This document shows positions 1 through 7,413 of a stretch of 21,629 bases of DNA, piece by piece. Source of the DNA: Actinomycetota bacterium (GTDB lineage: Bacteria > Actinomycetota > Actinomycetes > S36-B12); assembly GCA_009700485.1 (NCBI GenBank), contig WLLZ01000020.1, positions 1 to 21,629 on the forward strand, written 5' to 3'. Position numbers and translations under genes: made by a program. Every line of letters starts with the position of its first letter. Position 1 is the stretch's first letter. The notes under the pieces are model-generated. The model was given only the letters and a program-made list of their open reading frames with translations, was not told the origin of the DNA and ran no database searches.

Positions 1-25
1 CAATCTTTCCGACGTTTTCACAGCA

Positions 26-991
26 CTAACTCCACAGACCCTGTACTTTGCGCAGTCGCTCTTGACCGTGCGCTCGAGCAGCGAGCGCTTCTTCCATCGT
101 CACTGACTTGAAATTAGTCATAGTCCCTGGAGCACATTGCCCAACAAGGCTCAAGTCTGAACTGATGACGGTCGCCACCATCGCGTAGCCGCCACCAGAG
201 ACCGCATCACGATGCAAAATGATTGGCTCCACACCACCTGGAACCTGTATGGACCCAACTGGATAGCCGGCGTCGACAATATTCGAAGGATCAGAACCCG
301 CCCCGAAAGGTTGAACACGCTCGCGCCAGTCCAATTTTCCCCCGCCATAGCGAAAACCAATTCGGTCCGCAACAGTTGACAACTTCCATGGCTGATCCAA
401 TAACGCGCTCAATCCGACGTCGGTAAGCCGGTAGTCATACAACCCTAGAACCACCCGAACATCTACTTCACGGGCAAACTGGGGCCGCGAGTCAACCGGG
501 ATTACCCTCCCAATCGAGCCCGATTGGGAACCCACCGGGATTAGATCCCCAGCTTTTAGTGCTCTTCCCTCGAAGCCACCAAAGGCACCGAGGGCGTAGG
601 TCGACCGACTGCCCAGAATCTCCGGGACATTAATCCCACCGGCGGCGCCCACATAGATACGAGCCCCCGCTTGGAGAATCCCAAATGACATCACATCATC
701 AGCGGCAACGGCAATTGATTCCCATTGCGGCACCTCCTCCCCATTTAAGTGGACCGGCACCTGCGCACCGGTCACCGAAATAACAGTGGGGCTGGTGAAC
801 CGCATTTTGGGCCCCAGATAGGTCGCTTCAAGGACGGCAAGTCCAGGCGAATTACCCACCAGCAGGTTGGCGAGCGCTGCCGAATACAGGTCAAGGGCCC
901 CGGATGGCGGAATCCCTACGTTGTAGTAACCAGGGCGCCCTTGGTCTTGGACCGAGGTCGCAAGCCCCGGCTCCAATATCTCAATTCCCAT
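26..991 (-). CDS. pxpC: PxpC / KipA-type AHS2 carboxyltransferase-domain protein
   Basis: This 321-residue protein belongs to the AHS2 family (KipA, YbgK, 5-oxoprolinase subunit C, and the second half of the urea carboxylase carboxyltransferase domain). Visible family motifs are QDQGRPGYYNVGIPPSGALD near residue 15, a GARIYVGAAGGINVPEILGSRSTY segment near 110-135, an ADRIGFRYGGG segment near 208-218, and GSIQVPGGVEPIILHRD followed by SGGGYAMVATVI near 247-275. Length fits the family. The frame is open to 1036, but the ATG at 991 is chosen because GGAGG (998-1002) lies six bases upstream and homologues start at this point. It overlaps the end of pxpB by 11 bases, so translation is probably coupled. 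It is known to act with PxpA and PxpB in ATP-dependent cleavage of 5-oxoproline; its partnership here with the adjacent biotin proteins is inferred. It is the last operon gene seen; any terminator lies beyond the left edge. Confidence 0.9.
   Translation of the reverse strand: MGIEILEPGLATSVQDQGRPGYYNVGIPPSGALDLYSAALANLLVGNSPGLAVLEATYLGPKMRFTSPTVISVTGAQVPVHLNGEEVPQWESIAVAADDVMSFGILQAGARIYVGAAGGINVPEILGSRSTYALGAFGGFEGRALKAGDLIPVGSQSGSIGRVIPVDSRPQFAREVDVRVVLGLYDYRLTDVGLSALLDQPWKLSTVADRIGFRYGGGKLDWRERVQPFGAGSDPSNIVDAGYPVGSIQVPGGVEPIILHRDAVSGGGYAMVATVISSDLSLVGQCAPGTMTNFKSVTMEEALAARAHGQERLRKVQGLWS
495..543. repeat. Hairpin flanked by direct repeats inside pxpC
   Basis: TCCCAATCG (508-516) and CGATTGGGA (521-529) form perfect nine-base arms around AGCC. 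The ten-base direct repeat ACCGGGATTA occurs on each side, at 495-504 and 534-543. On the minus strand this encodes a repeated Ile-Pro-Val pattern in PxpC. It may be chance or a remnant of local duplication. Confidence 0.55.
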
Positions 992-1868
992 AAAGCGCCT
1001 CCAGGAGTGTGGCGTTGTATTTATCCGGATCTGCATGGAAGTCGTTCAGCGCGAACTCCACCGGAGCCTGCCGGTACCGATAAGTCCCAGCTTCGACCTC
1101 CGCCAGAATTGTTCGATACTCGGCCTCGTCAATGGATCTAAACTTGACGATGTCACCGGGGCGGAAGAAAATCATGAAGTCCTTGAAGTCTTCGAGTTTT
1201 TGCTCCGGATCAAATATCGGTACCGGCGTGATGCCGAACATTTGGTAGCCGCCTGCCCCTCGGACGCTATAGATCGCAGCGAAGCACCCACCATGGCCAA
1301 TGGTCTGCTTGGGCGTGTCTGTCCTTGGGCGTATATATTTCGGAACCTCGAGTTGCCTTTCTTGGGGAACCATCTGAAATAGAAATGGCAGTCCTGCCAC
1401 AAACCCGACCATAGAAGTTATCCACGGTGAATCCGCGTGAGCCTTAATGAAGGCCTCGGGTCCATCTAGACCGTTTTCAAGGGCAGCGAATTCAAGATCA
1501 TCGCCCTCGGGGCGCTGATGACGATCGCGGAATCTGGCACCGGTCTCCAACGTATAAGGGTCTCCGTACCAAACGGGTACCTCAAAGATGCGCGTGCTTA
1601 TCTTCGGCGAGGTACCAACATCCACCCGAGCCTCGGCTCCTCGCACGAGGGCCTCCAGGTCGGCGGGTGCAATAACATCCGGGTTGAAGCGCACCAAGAG
1701 AGAAGCATTAGACGGGCAAATGTCAATAATGCCAGGCTTATTCGCCGCAACCAACTCACTTGAAATTGCCATAGCCCTGAAATTTGCGTCCAGACTCATG
1801 GACTCTGCAAGTTGCACTACTAGATGCTCGTCAGCACCCCACGAATAACGACTGGTTGAACCTGTCAT
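981..1868 (-). CDS. pxpB: PxpB / KipI-type AHS1 carboxyltransferase-domain protein, long divergent form
   Basis: This 295-residue protein is an AHS1 (KipI, YbgJ, 5-oxoprolinase subunit B) homologue, longer than the roughly 220-240 residues of the E. coli and Bacillus proteins. Visible family features are a VPVWYGD strand near 97-103, DDLEFAALENGL (123-134), GFVAG (155-159) in place of the usual GFxPG, RPR (180-182), and GAGGYQMFGITP (204-215) in place of PGGWxxxGxTP, followed by FFRPGDIVKF. Extra residues (about 104-120) separate the YGD strand from the DDLE helix. The ATG at 1868 is chosen over earlier in-frame codons because they lie inside the biotin carboxylase gene and AGAGG (1877-1881) precedes it by eight bases. 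It starts four bases after that gene's stop and overlaps pxpC. It probably forms a heteromer with PxpC; whether it is a biotin-dependent transferase or an oxoprolinase subunit is open. Confidence 0.87.
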   Translation of the reverse strand: MTGSTSRYSWGADEHLVVQLAESMSLDANFRAMAISSELVAANKPGIIDICPSNASLLVRFNPDVIAPADLEALVRGAEARVDVGTSPKISTRIFEVPVWYGDPYTLETGARFRDRHQRPEGDDLEFAALENGLDGPEAFIKAHADSPWITSMVGFVAGLPFLFQMVPQERQLEVPKYIRPRTDTPKQTIGHGGCFAAIYSVRGAGGYQMFGITPVPIFDPEQKLEDFKDFMIFFRPGDIVKFRSIDEAEYRTILAEVEAGTYRYRQAPVEFALNDFHADPDKYNATLLEALYGN

Positions 1869-1872
1869 AGTT

Positions 1873-3207
1873 TTAACCTCTCGTTTCAAGGAAAGTGGTG
1901 TCGTAGTCCCCCGACTTGAATTCGGAAGTTTGCAGGATGTCATTGAGGAAGTCAGCGGTCGTATTGACACCCTGCACATCTATCTCAGCAATTGCTCTAC
2001 GGGCCCGGCCTAGGGCTTCATCTCGGGTGCGGCCCCAAACGATGATCTTCGCGAGCAACGAATCGTAATAGGGGCTCACCACGCTACCGACCGTGAAACC
2101 GCTGTCGATTCTCACAAATGGGCCAGCAGGCATCGTGAATGAAGTAACCGTGCCAGGAGATGGCAGAAAATTTAGGTCAGGGTTCTCCGCATTGAGCCTG
2201 ATTTCAATAGCGTGGCCGCGCGAACTGATTTCACTTTGACTAAAAGATAATGGCTCCCCAGCAGCTACCCGCAACTGCTCAGCGACCAAGTCAATACCGG
2301 TGACCACCTCGGTTATCGGATGCTCCACTTGGATGCGGGTGTTCATCTCAATAAAAAAGAACTCACCGGTTGCCTGCTCATATAAAAACTCGACGGTGCC
2401 GGCTCCCTGATACCTGACAGCTGCGGTAAGTGCGACCGCCGCTGCACACAATTCTTCGCGCACCCGTCCAGGTAGGCCATGAGCTGGAGTCTCCTCAATC
2501 AGCTTTTGACGACGGCGCTGGACTGAGCAGTCACGTTCGCCTAAGTGAACGAAGTTTTCGCCGTCACCGAATACCTGCACTTCTATGTGCTTGGCACCTT
2601 GAATCATTCGCTCTAGGTAAACTTCGCCACTGCCAAATGCTGATAGTGCCTCCGCTTGGGCAACTGGCAGCACACTTCGTAATTCGGTCTCGTCTCCTGC
2701 GATGCGGATACCCCGCCCGCCGCCGCCGGCCGAGGCCTTCACTGCGACCGGGTATCCAGTGCGAGCGGCCACTATCACCGCGTCCTCTATACCAAGGACC
2801 GGTCCGTTAGACCCTGGGATAGTTGGCACACCAGCGGCGATGGCCGCCTTGATTGCCTGAGCCTTATCGCCCATCTGGGTGATGGCAGCCGGGCTCGGGC
2901 CGACAAATATTAGGTTATTTGCCGCTAGCCGCTCAGCGAACTCGGCCCGCTCGGATAAAAAACCATAACCAGGGTGAACAGCATCGGCTCCGGAGCGAAT
3001 TGCCGCATCAATGACGTTATCAATCACCAAGTAACTCTTATTAGCAGCCGCCGGACCAATTATTTCAAAATGATCGGCCGTCCGAGTGTGTAGTGCATCA
3101 ACATCAGCTTCACTGCACACAGCGACTGTCTCAATACCAAGTTCTCTCGCGGCTCGCATAATACGCACTGCTATCTCACCACGATTGGCAACAAGCAACT
3201 TCTTCAT
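1873..3207 (-). CDS. accC: Biotin carboxylase subunit (AccC-like)
   Basis: This 444-residue stand-alone biotin carboxylase uses ATP and bicarbonate to carboxylate biotin on a carrier protein. All core motifs are present: ANRGE (7-11), HPGYGFLSE (78-86), K115 and K157 for ATP binding, the glycine-rich GGGGRG lid loop (161-166), ERDCSVQRR (224-232), and EMNTRIQVEHP (287-297) with catalytic glutamates and arginine. Length matches E. coli AccC. The ATG follows the carrier gene stop with no gap, so the two are probably co-translated; only a distant GGAG is seen upstream. No acyl-CoA carboxyltransferase (AccA/AccD or PccB type) is in the window, and the next genes are the AHS1/AHS2 pair that makes up the carboxyltransferase of urea carboxylase. 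I infer that this subunit serves that pair rather than fatty acid synthesis. Confidence 0.93.
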   Translation of the reverse strand: MKKLLVANRGEIAVRIMRAARELGIETVAVCSEADVDALHTRTADHFEIIGPAAANKSYLVIDNVIDAAIRSGADAVHPGYGFLSERAEFAERLAANNLIFVGPSPAAITQMGDKAQAIKAAIAAGVPTIPGSNGPVLGIEDAVIVAARTGYPVAVKASAGGGGRGIRIAGDETELRSVLPVAQAEALSAFGSGEVYLERMIQGAKHIEVQVFGDGENFVHLGERDCSVQRRRQKLIEETPAHGLPGRVREELCAAAVALTAAVRYQGAGTVEFLYEQATGEFFFIEMNTRIQVEHPITEVVTGIDLVAEQLRVAAGEPLSFSQSEISSRGHAIEIRLNAENPDLNFLPSPGTVTSFTMPAGPFVRIDSGFTVGSVVSPYYDSLLAKIIVWGRTRDEALGRARRAIAEIDVQGVNTTADFLNDILQTSEFKSGDYDTTFLETRG

Positions 3208-3456
3208 CTAGGAATCAGTCTCCAAGACCGCTATGACATCACCAGGTCCAATAATGTCTTCTGCCTGAACCTCAAATGACATGATTTTGCCAGCCGCACC
3301 CGCCTTGATCTCGGCGTACTGCTTCATAATTTCTACGAGTCCGATGGTCGTATCGGGAGTTACCACATCACCGATGGCAACGTACTCATCCTGATCTGGG
3401 CTGGGCCGCCGGTAAAACACTCCCGGAAGCGGGGCCTGAATCTCATGCGCACCCAC
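3208..3456 (-). CDS. Small biotin carboxyl carrier protein
   Basis: This 82-residue protein is a stand-alone biotinyl domain. It opens with APLPGVFYRRPSPD (8-21), close to the thumb region of AccB, and carries the biotin-accepting lysine K45 in VEIMKQ (41-46), followed by a symmetric half ending in GPGDVIAVLE. The residue after the lysine is Gln rather than the usual Met (MKM). The long Ala/Pro N-terminal region of AccB is missing. It starts at GTG (3454-3456), with AGGAAGGGA at 3462-3470 five bases upstream. It lies 23 bases after pxpA and abuts the biotin carboxylase, which is its obvious partner. A lipoyl carrier is less likely because of the PSPD loop and the biotin carboxylase next door. 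Confidence 0.88.
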   Translation of the reverse strand: MGAHEIQAPLPGVFYRRPSPDQDEYVAIGDVVTPDTTIGLVEIMKQYAEIKAGAAGKIMSFEVQAEDIIGPGDVIAVLETDS

Positions 3457-3479
3457 GTTTATCCCTTCCTCTCAAACTC

Positions 3480-4208
3480 TTAAGCGGATTCAAAACTTGA
3501 AACAACTTCACGGACCGCCCTTGCAACGTCTACAGCATTTGGAGTGTCAGAGTGCACGCAGATGCTCTCGAATCGAATGGGCACACTCTCACCGGTATCA
3601 GCAATTAGTGCCCCGTCCACAAGGCCTCTGCGTGCCCGGTCGGCAGCCGTATCAGGTGGAGTGGCACTAGGACGGCGCACAATTATCAATGACCCATCTG
3701 CTCGATAACCGAGGTCAACATATAGCTCGCCAACGAAGGGTATACCGCGCCGCTTCGCCACATTTTCATGTGCCGTATTTGACATCCCGTAGATGGGTAC
3801 CCCGTACAGCTCAGCAACATCGCAGACCGCATCCATCAAACGCTCATCGCGGGCCACCATGCCGTATAGCGATCCATGCGGCTTGATGTGGTCAAGCTCA
3901 ACCCCGGTCGCCCTTAGAAATGCCGACAGCGCACCGACCTGATAAAGCACGATGTCGCGGACTTCCTCGGGCTCCATTTTCATTTCACGCCTGCCAAAGC
4001 CCCAGATATCAGGTAACCCCGGGTGCGCCCCAATGGTCACGCCCGCCGCGGCGGCCTTAAGTACGGTCTCGTGCATACCGCTCGGATCCCCAGAATGGAA
4101 TCCGCATGCCACGTTGGCGGTGTCAATGAACTCAAGCAGCCCTTCATCATTTCCGAATGAATGAATACCCAGGGACTCGCCCATATCTGAATTGACACTT
4201 ATGCTCAC
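3480..4208 (-). CDS. pxpA: PxpA / LamB-YcsF family protein (5-oxoprolinase subunit A type)
   Basis: This 242-residue protein is a full-length LamB/YcsF family member. Motifs are NSDMGES (6-12), ANVACGFHSGDP (31-42), GAHPG (60-64), GFGRR (70-74), KPHGSLY (109-115) and CVHSDTPNA near 217-225; the conserved His and Asp residues suggest a polysaccharide-deacetylase-like metal site. PxpA acts with PxpB and PxpC in ATP-dependent opening of 5-oxoproline to glutamate. The start is GTG at 4206-4208, supported by AAGGGA (4216-4221) seven bases upstream; it overlaps the acetyltransferase stop by four bases. Gene order, with the two biotin genes between pxpA and pxpB, suggests one multiprotein enzyme. 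The true substrate may be a lactam other than 5-oxoproline. Confidence 0.9.
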   Translation of the reverse strand: MSISVNSDMGESLGIHSFGNDEGLLEFIDTANVACGFHSGDPSGMHETVLKAAAAGVTIGAHPGLPDIWGFGRREMKMEPEEVRDIVLYQVGALSAFLRATGVELDHIKPHGSLYGMVARDERLMDAVCDVAELYGVPIYGMSNTAHENVAKRRGIPFVGELYVDLGYRADGSLIIVRRPSATPPDTAADRARRGLVDGALIADTGESVPIRFESICVHSDTPNAVDVARAVREVVSSFESA

Positions 4209-4762
4209 TCTAAAATCCCTTTCAGGTCGGCAGGCAACTCACCTGGAACCATGTCATAGGTCACCCACATGGTTCGACTCGCGAAATGGTCATAAACTGA
4301 ACGCGCTCGGTGATTGTCATCAGCGGTTATCCAGCGAACAACCGTCCAGCCATTGTCGGCAGCGATCTGCTTCAAGCCATATAGCAGCGCATCGGCGACG
4401 GCCGACCCGCGCGCATCATGATCGACTAAAAGATCATCTAGGAAGCAGCCGACACTCCCCGCAAGAGGCCTGGTGAACGGCCGGTAATGCGCCAACCCAT
4501 GTGCCACACCTTCAGCATCTTTTGCTAGCAAGCAGTTAAGTGGGTGCTCAGAATCCATCAGCCATGACCAAATCAAATCCTGGTGCTCTTCGCGAACCGG
4601 CACGCCGTAGTGTTCCGCGAACTGCCGGTAGAGATGGCGCCACCGGGTGAGATCCGCTCGAGTTGCTGGCACCAAGGTGTAGCCGGCAGCCTTTGCCACT
4701 AGGTGAGGCCGGCCATCCTTGGTTGTACCGGTCGGTGCACCACTCGGAATCACGTCAGTCAT
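4205..4762 (-). CDS. GNAT family N-acetyltransferase
   Basis: This 185-residue protein has a single GNAT domain from about residue 27 to 175. Motif A is seen as FLDDLLVDHDARGSAVADAL (107-126), with the pyrophosphate-binding R-G-x-A pattern at 118-121, and motif B as N150 HRARSVYDHF. The first 25 residues are polar and probably disordered. Such enzymes move an acetyl group from acetyl-CoA to an amine. It is locked into the operon by four-base overlaps on both sides (with livM and pxpA), so it is likely to serve the same pathway, perhaps by acetylating an amino-acid-like product or a toxic amine. That role is inferred; the acceptor cannot be told from sequence. Confidence 0.85.
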   Translation of the reverse strand: MTDVIPSGAPTGTTKDGRPHLVAKAAGYTLVPATRADLTRWRHLYRQFAEHYGVPVREEHQDLIWSWLMDSEHPLNCLLAKDAEGVAHGLAHYRPFTRPLAGSVGCFLDDLLVDHDARGSAVADALLYGLKQIAADNGWTVVRWITADDNHRARSVYDHFASRTMWVTYDMVPGELPADLKGILE

Positions 4763-5817
4763 GAGGCGACCTGGGGGGCGTTACCCTTGCGGCGGCGAAC
4801 CCAACTGGTTATTTCACGGCCTCCGGTTATTCCAGCGGGCCGAGCAATGAGCACCAGTAGCAAAATTAACGCTAAAACCATTTCGGTCAGCCCGGGTGCA
4901 TCGATTTGTGGAATCGGCCCAATCCCCTGTGTTTCCACAGTGCGAAGCACTTCGGCAAGTACCTGAACCACGATGACACCGACTACGGCTCCGGTTAGAC
5001 TTCCGAGCCCTCCAATAACGAGCATCGCAATGATGAAGAATGTCAGGGCGATACTAAATGTTTGGGCCGAAAACGTTGCGATGTAGTGCCCATAAAGGGC
5101 ACCACCGAAAGCGGCAATACTGCAACTGGCCACCCAGCCCCAAAGTCGTTCAATCGGGATGGAAATCCCTATCGACATCGCAGCTTTATCATCCTCACGG
5201 GTGGCGATAAGTCGTCTCCCGCGTCTGGTTACTTGGTAGAGGGCGGCAATTGCAATAACCAGCACGACCGCACCAAGAGCCCACCACAATGTCGTCTCTT
5301 TAGGCACCCCGACCATTGTGCTTTCACCACGGGTGACCGCTTTCCACTTTGTCACTACGACCTGCACCACGACCAAGAAGGCCAAAGTTCCGATACCCGC
5401 GGCCAAACCGCTCAGTCGGACCAGCGGAACACCAACCAGCAGCGCTATGACAGCGGTGAACGCAACCGAAATCAAGATACCTACGGGCACCGGTACCGTA
5501 AAACTCAAAAGCCAATTCAAAAAATCTGGCATATCGGGGAACAGGCTGGGCTTCTTATCCGCAGGGATGGTAATGAGCGCCGAGGTAAAGGCCGCTATCA
5601 TCGCGAAAGCGACTGAACCAAATGATACGACTCCGGAGTTGCCCGAGAACACGTGCAGCCCAATAACCATCACCATGAGAATTAGCGCGGTCGTGCAGCG
5701 CTGGATCAGAGACACGTCATTGGTCAGTGAAATGAGAAAGGTCACGATAATGATTGGCACGGCTAGTAAGCCTGCAAGCCAAGCCCAGCGAGACCAAGTG
5801 GACACGGAACTTTTCAC
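4759..5817 (-). CDS. livM: LivM-type ABC transporter permease
   Basis: This 352-residue membrane protein is a branched-chain amino acid type permease (BPD_transp_2). It has about nine to ten hydrophobic segments. LivM hallmarks are IGLHVFSGNSGVVSFGSVAF in the second segment, the cytoplasmic loop REDDKAAMSIGISI that contacts the ATPase, and a late IGGLGSLTGAVVG segment. The frame runs open to 6057, but that stretch lies inside livH and is not membrane-like. I choose GTG at 5815-5817, which overlaps the livH TAG by one base and is preceded by a G-rich AAGGGGG. Its stop overlaps the start of the acetyltransferase gene by four bases. It forms the import channel with LivH, with LivG and LivF as ATPases. 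Confidence 0.9.
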   Translation of the reverse strand: MKSSVSTWSRWAWLAGLLAVPIIIVTFLISLTNDVSLIQRCTTALILMVMVIGLHVFSGNSGVVSFGSVAFAMIAAFTSALITIPADKKPSLFPDMPDFLNWLLSFTVPVPVGILISVAFTAVIALLVGVPLVRLSGLAAGIGTLAFLVVVQVVVTKWKAVTRGESTMVGVPKETTLWWALGAVVLVIAIAALYQVTRRGRRLIATREDDKAAMSIGISIPIERLWGWVASCSIAAFGGALYGHYIATFSAQTFSIALTFFIIAMLVIGGLGSLTGAVVGVIVVQVLAEVLRTVETQGIGPIPQIDAPGLTEMVLALILLLVLIARPAGITGGREITSWVRRRKGNAPQVAS

Positions 5818-6689
5818 TAGACCCGCACCCCCTTCGCCGCGATAAGGCCGCCCGGTCGAATTAACAAAACCACAATTACCAAGGTGTATAGGAACGCATC
5901 TGCGAAAACTCGAAGCTCCATTGGCAAGAGCGCATTTAGCATCGTGTAGACAAAACCCATTAGGAAGCCGCCAAGGGCCGCACCAACCATGCTCCCGAGG
6001 CCCCCAATAACCGCGCCTACAAAAGCGATTAGCACGATCGACTCTCCGCTGGACCAACTGACGTTGGTACGAGTAGCGAAGAACAAGATGGCAACGATTG
6101 CGGCTATAGTTCCCGAAATCACAAATGCTGCCGCGATGACCCGGTTTGATTTAATCCCAACCAGCGCCGCCATGCCGACATCCTCGGTCGAAGCCCGCAG
6201 TTGAATGCCAATATTGGTCTTGCGGAGCAATAGCGCCAACCCAATCAAGACTAAGGTGGTGGTAACCAAGGTCAAAATAACTTGCCGCGAAATAATCAAC
6301 CCGGCGACCTCGTACTGCACCGACAACTCAGAAAACTGCTCCAGCGGCTTTGGATTAGCGCCGAAGGCCACACGTGCCAGTTGCTGCAGGAATTGCGCAA
6401 GCGCAAATGAGGTCACCAGCATGGTCATTGCCGTGGCATTTCGCACCGGTCTAAATGCCAGTCGCTCCATCAATAGCGAAACAAATACAACTATAAGAAT
6501 TGTCCCGAGAATCAAGAGCCACCAAGGCTGTGAGCGCAGTAAAATAATAGAGAAGCCGCCGATCATCACCAACTGGCCATAGGCGAAGTTCATCAGACCC
6601 ATGACACTGAAGACAAGGGCCAATCCCAATGTCATTAGTGAGTACAGGGCCCCAGTGCCGATCGCATCGACTATGAACTGCAGGTTCAT
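5817..6689 (-). CDS. livH: LivH-type ABC transporter permease
   Basis: This 290-residue membrane protein is the LivH-like partner permease. Family features are IGTGALYSLMTLGLALVFSV near the N-terminus, the MNFAYGQLVMIGG segment, ERLAFRPVRNA (a typical LivH loop), the RASTEDVGMAALVGI loop that couples to the ATPase, and GAVIGGLGSMVGAALGG. Start ATG at 6687-6689 is preceded by GGGAAGG six bases upstream and begins one base after the livF stop; the longer open frame to 6830 is antisense-free coding overlap with livF and is rejected. About eight hydrophobic segments are seen. Confidence 0.92.
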   Translation of the reverse strand: MNLQFIVDAIGTGALYSLMTLGLALVFSVMGLMNFAYGQLVMIGGFSIILLRSQPWWLLILGTILIVVFVSLLMERLAFRPVRNATAMTMLVTSFALAQFLQQLARVAFGANPKPLEQFSELSVQYEVAGLIISRQVILTLVTTTLVLIGLALLLRKTNIGIQLRASTEDVGMAALVGIKSNRVIAAAFVISGTIAAIVAILFFATRTNVSWSSGESIVLIAFVGAVIGGLGSMVGAALGGFLMGFVYTMLNALLPMELRVFADAFLYTLVIVVLLIRPGGLIAAKGVRV

Positions 6690-6690
6690 T

Positions 6691-7413
6691 TCAGGCCTTC
6701 CCAAAATGCAAGTATGCAGATTCCACTTGATCAGCTTTAGCCTGATCGCCGCCAGCAGCTTCCGACTCGATGACACCACCCGTGCGCATGAGGTAATAAC
6801 GATCCGCTGCCCGAATTGCCTGCGCCGCATTTTGCTCTACGAGAAGAATGCTTGAGCCCTGCTTGCGTAATTCTTCGAGGAGATCGAATACCTGCTCCAC
6901 GATTTGCGGCGCCAGGCCAAGGGATGGCTCATCAAGTAGGAGGAGTCTTGGCTTGCTCATCAGTGCCCGCGCGATCGCCAGCTGCTGCTGCTCACCTCCA
7001 GAGAGTAGGCCGGCCATTCGATCCGCGTACTTACCCAGAACAGGGAATCGCTCCATCATCTCCGCACTTGATTTCTTTACTTCACCGCGATCACTTCGAA
7101 CGGTACCCCCGACTGTCAAGTTTTCCCCCACGGTGAGCCGAGTGAAAATACGACGCCCCTCGGGAACCACCGCTATTCCACGTCTCAAAATTGCCCCAGC
7201 CTGTTGGCCCAAGATGTCATTGCCCTCAAATTTGATGGAACCGGAGGTGGGCTTGACAACCCCGGCGATCGCTTTCACCGTGGAGGACTTACCGACCCCA
7301 TTATGCCCAATCAGTGCTACAAACTCACCCTCATCAACATGCAGGTCTAGCGCTTTGACCGCAACCGCGTTGCCGTAGCAGATCCGCACACCACTCAGCT
7401 CTAGCAAACTCAT
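6691..7413 (-). CDS. livF: LivF-type ABC transporter ATP-binding protein
   Basis: This 240-residue ATPase has all ABC motifs intact: Walker A GHNGVGKS (36-43), a Q-loop replaced by the LivF-typical VVPEGRRIF (82-90), signature LSGGEQQ (137-143), Walker B RLLLLDEP (156-163) and a switch Gln/His region LLVEQNA (190-196). VPEGRRIF and VEQNA are hallmarks of LivF rather than LivG. It overlaps the livG stop by four bases (ATGA), suggesting coupled translation, since the upstream ribosome site is weak. It forms a heterodimer with LivG that drives LivH/LivM. Confidence 0.94.
   Translation of the reverse strand: MSLLELSGVRICYGNAVAVKALDLHVDEGEFVALIGHNGVGKSSTVKAIAGVVKPTSGSIKFEGNDILGQQAGAILRRGIAVVPEGRRIFTRLTVGENLTVGGTVRSDRGEVKKSSAEMMERFPVLGKYADRMAGLLSGGEQQQLAIARALMSKPRLLLLDEPSLGLAPQIVEQVFDLLEELRKQGSSILLVEQNAAQAIRAADRYYLMRTGGVIESEAAGGDQAKADQVESAYLHFGKA

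Noticed and set aside
1873..3456. Biotin carboxylase and carrier as the cell's acetyl-CoA carboxylase
   Set aside because: No accD/accA or acyl-CoA carboxyltransferase nearby, the carrier is atypical, and the genes are embedded between pxpA and pxpB.
5318..5845. Long open frames antisense to livM, livF, accC and hyuA
   Set aside because: They mirror codon bias of the real genes, lack ribosome sites and show no protein family features.
4759..6057. Longer LivM starting at 6057
   Set aside because: The extra 80 residues overlap livH, are Cys/Arg/Trp-rich and not membrane-like; GTG at 5817 gives a normal LivM.
5817..6830. Longer LivH starting at 6830
   Set aside because: The added residues lie within livF in another frame; the ATG at 6689 has a good ribosome site.
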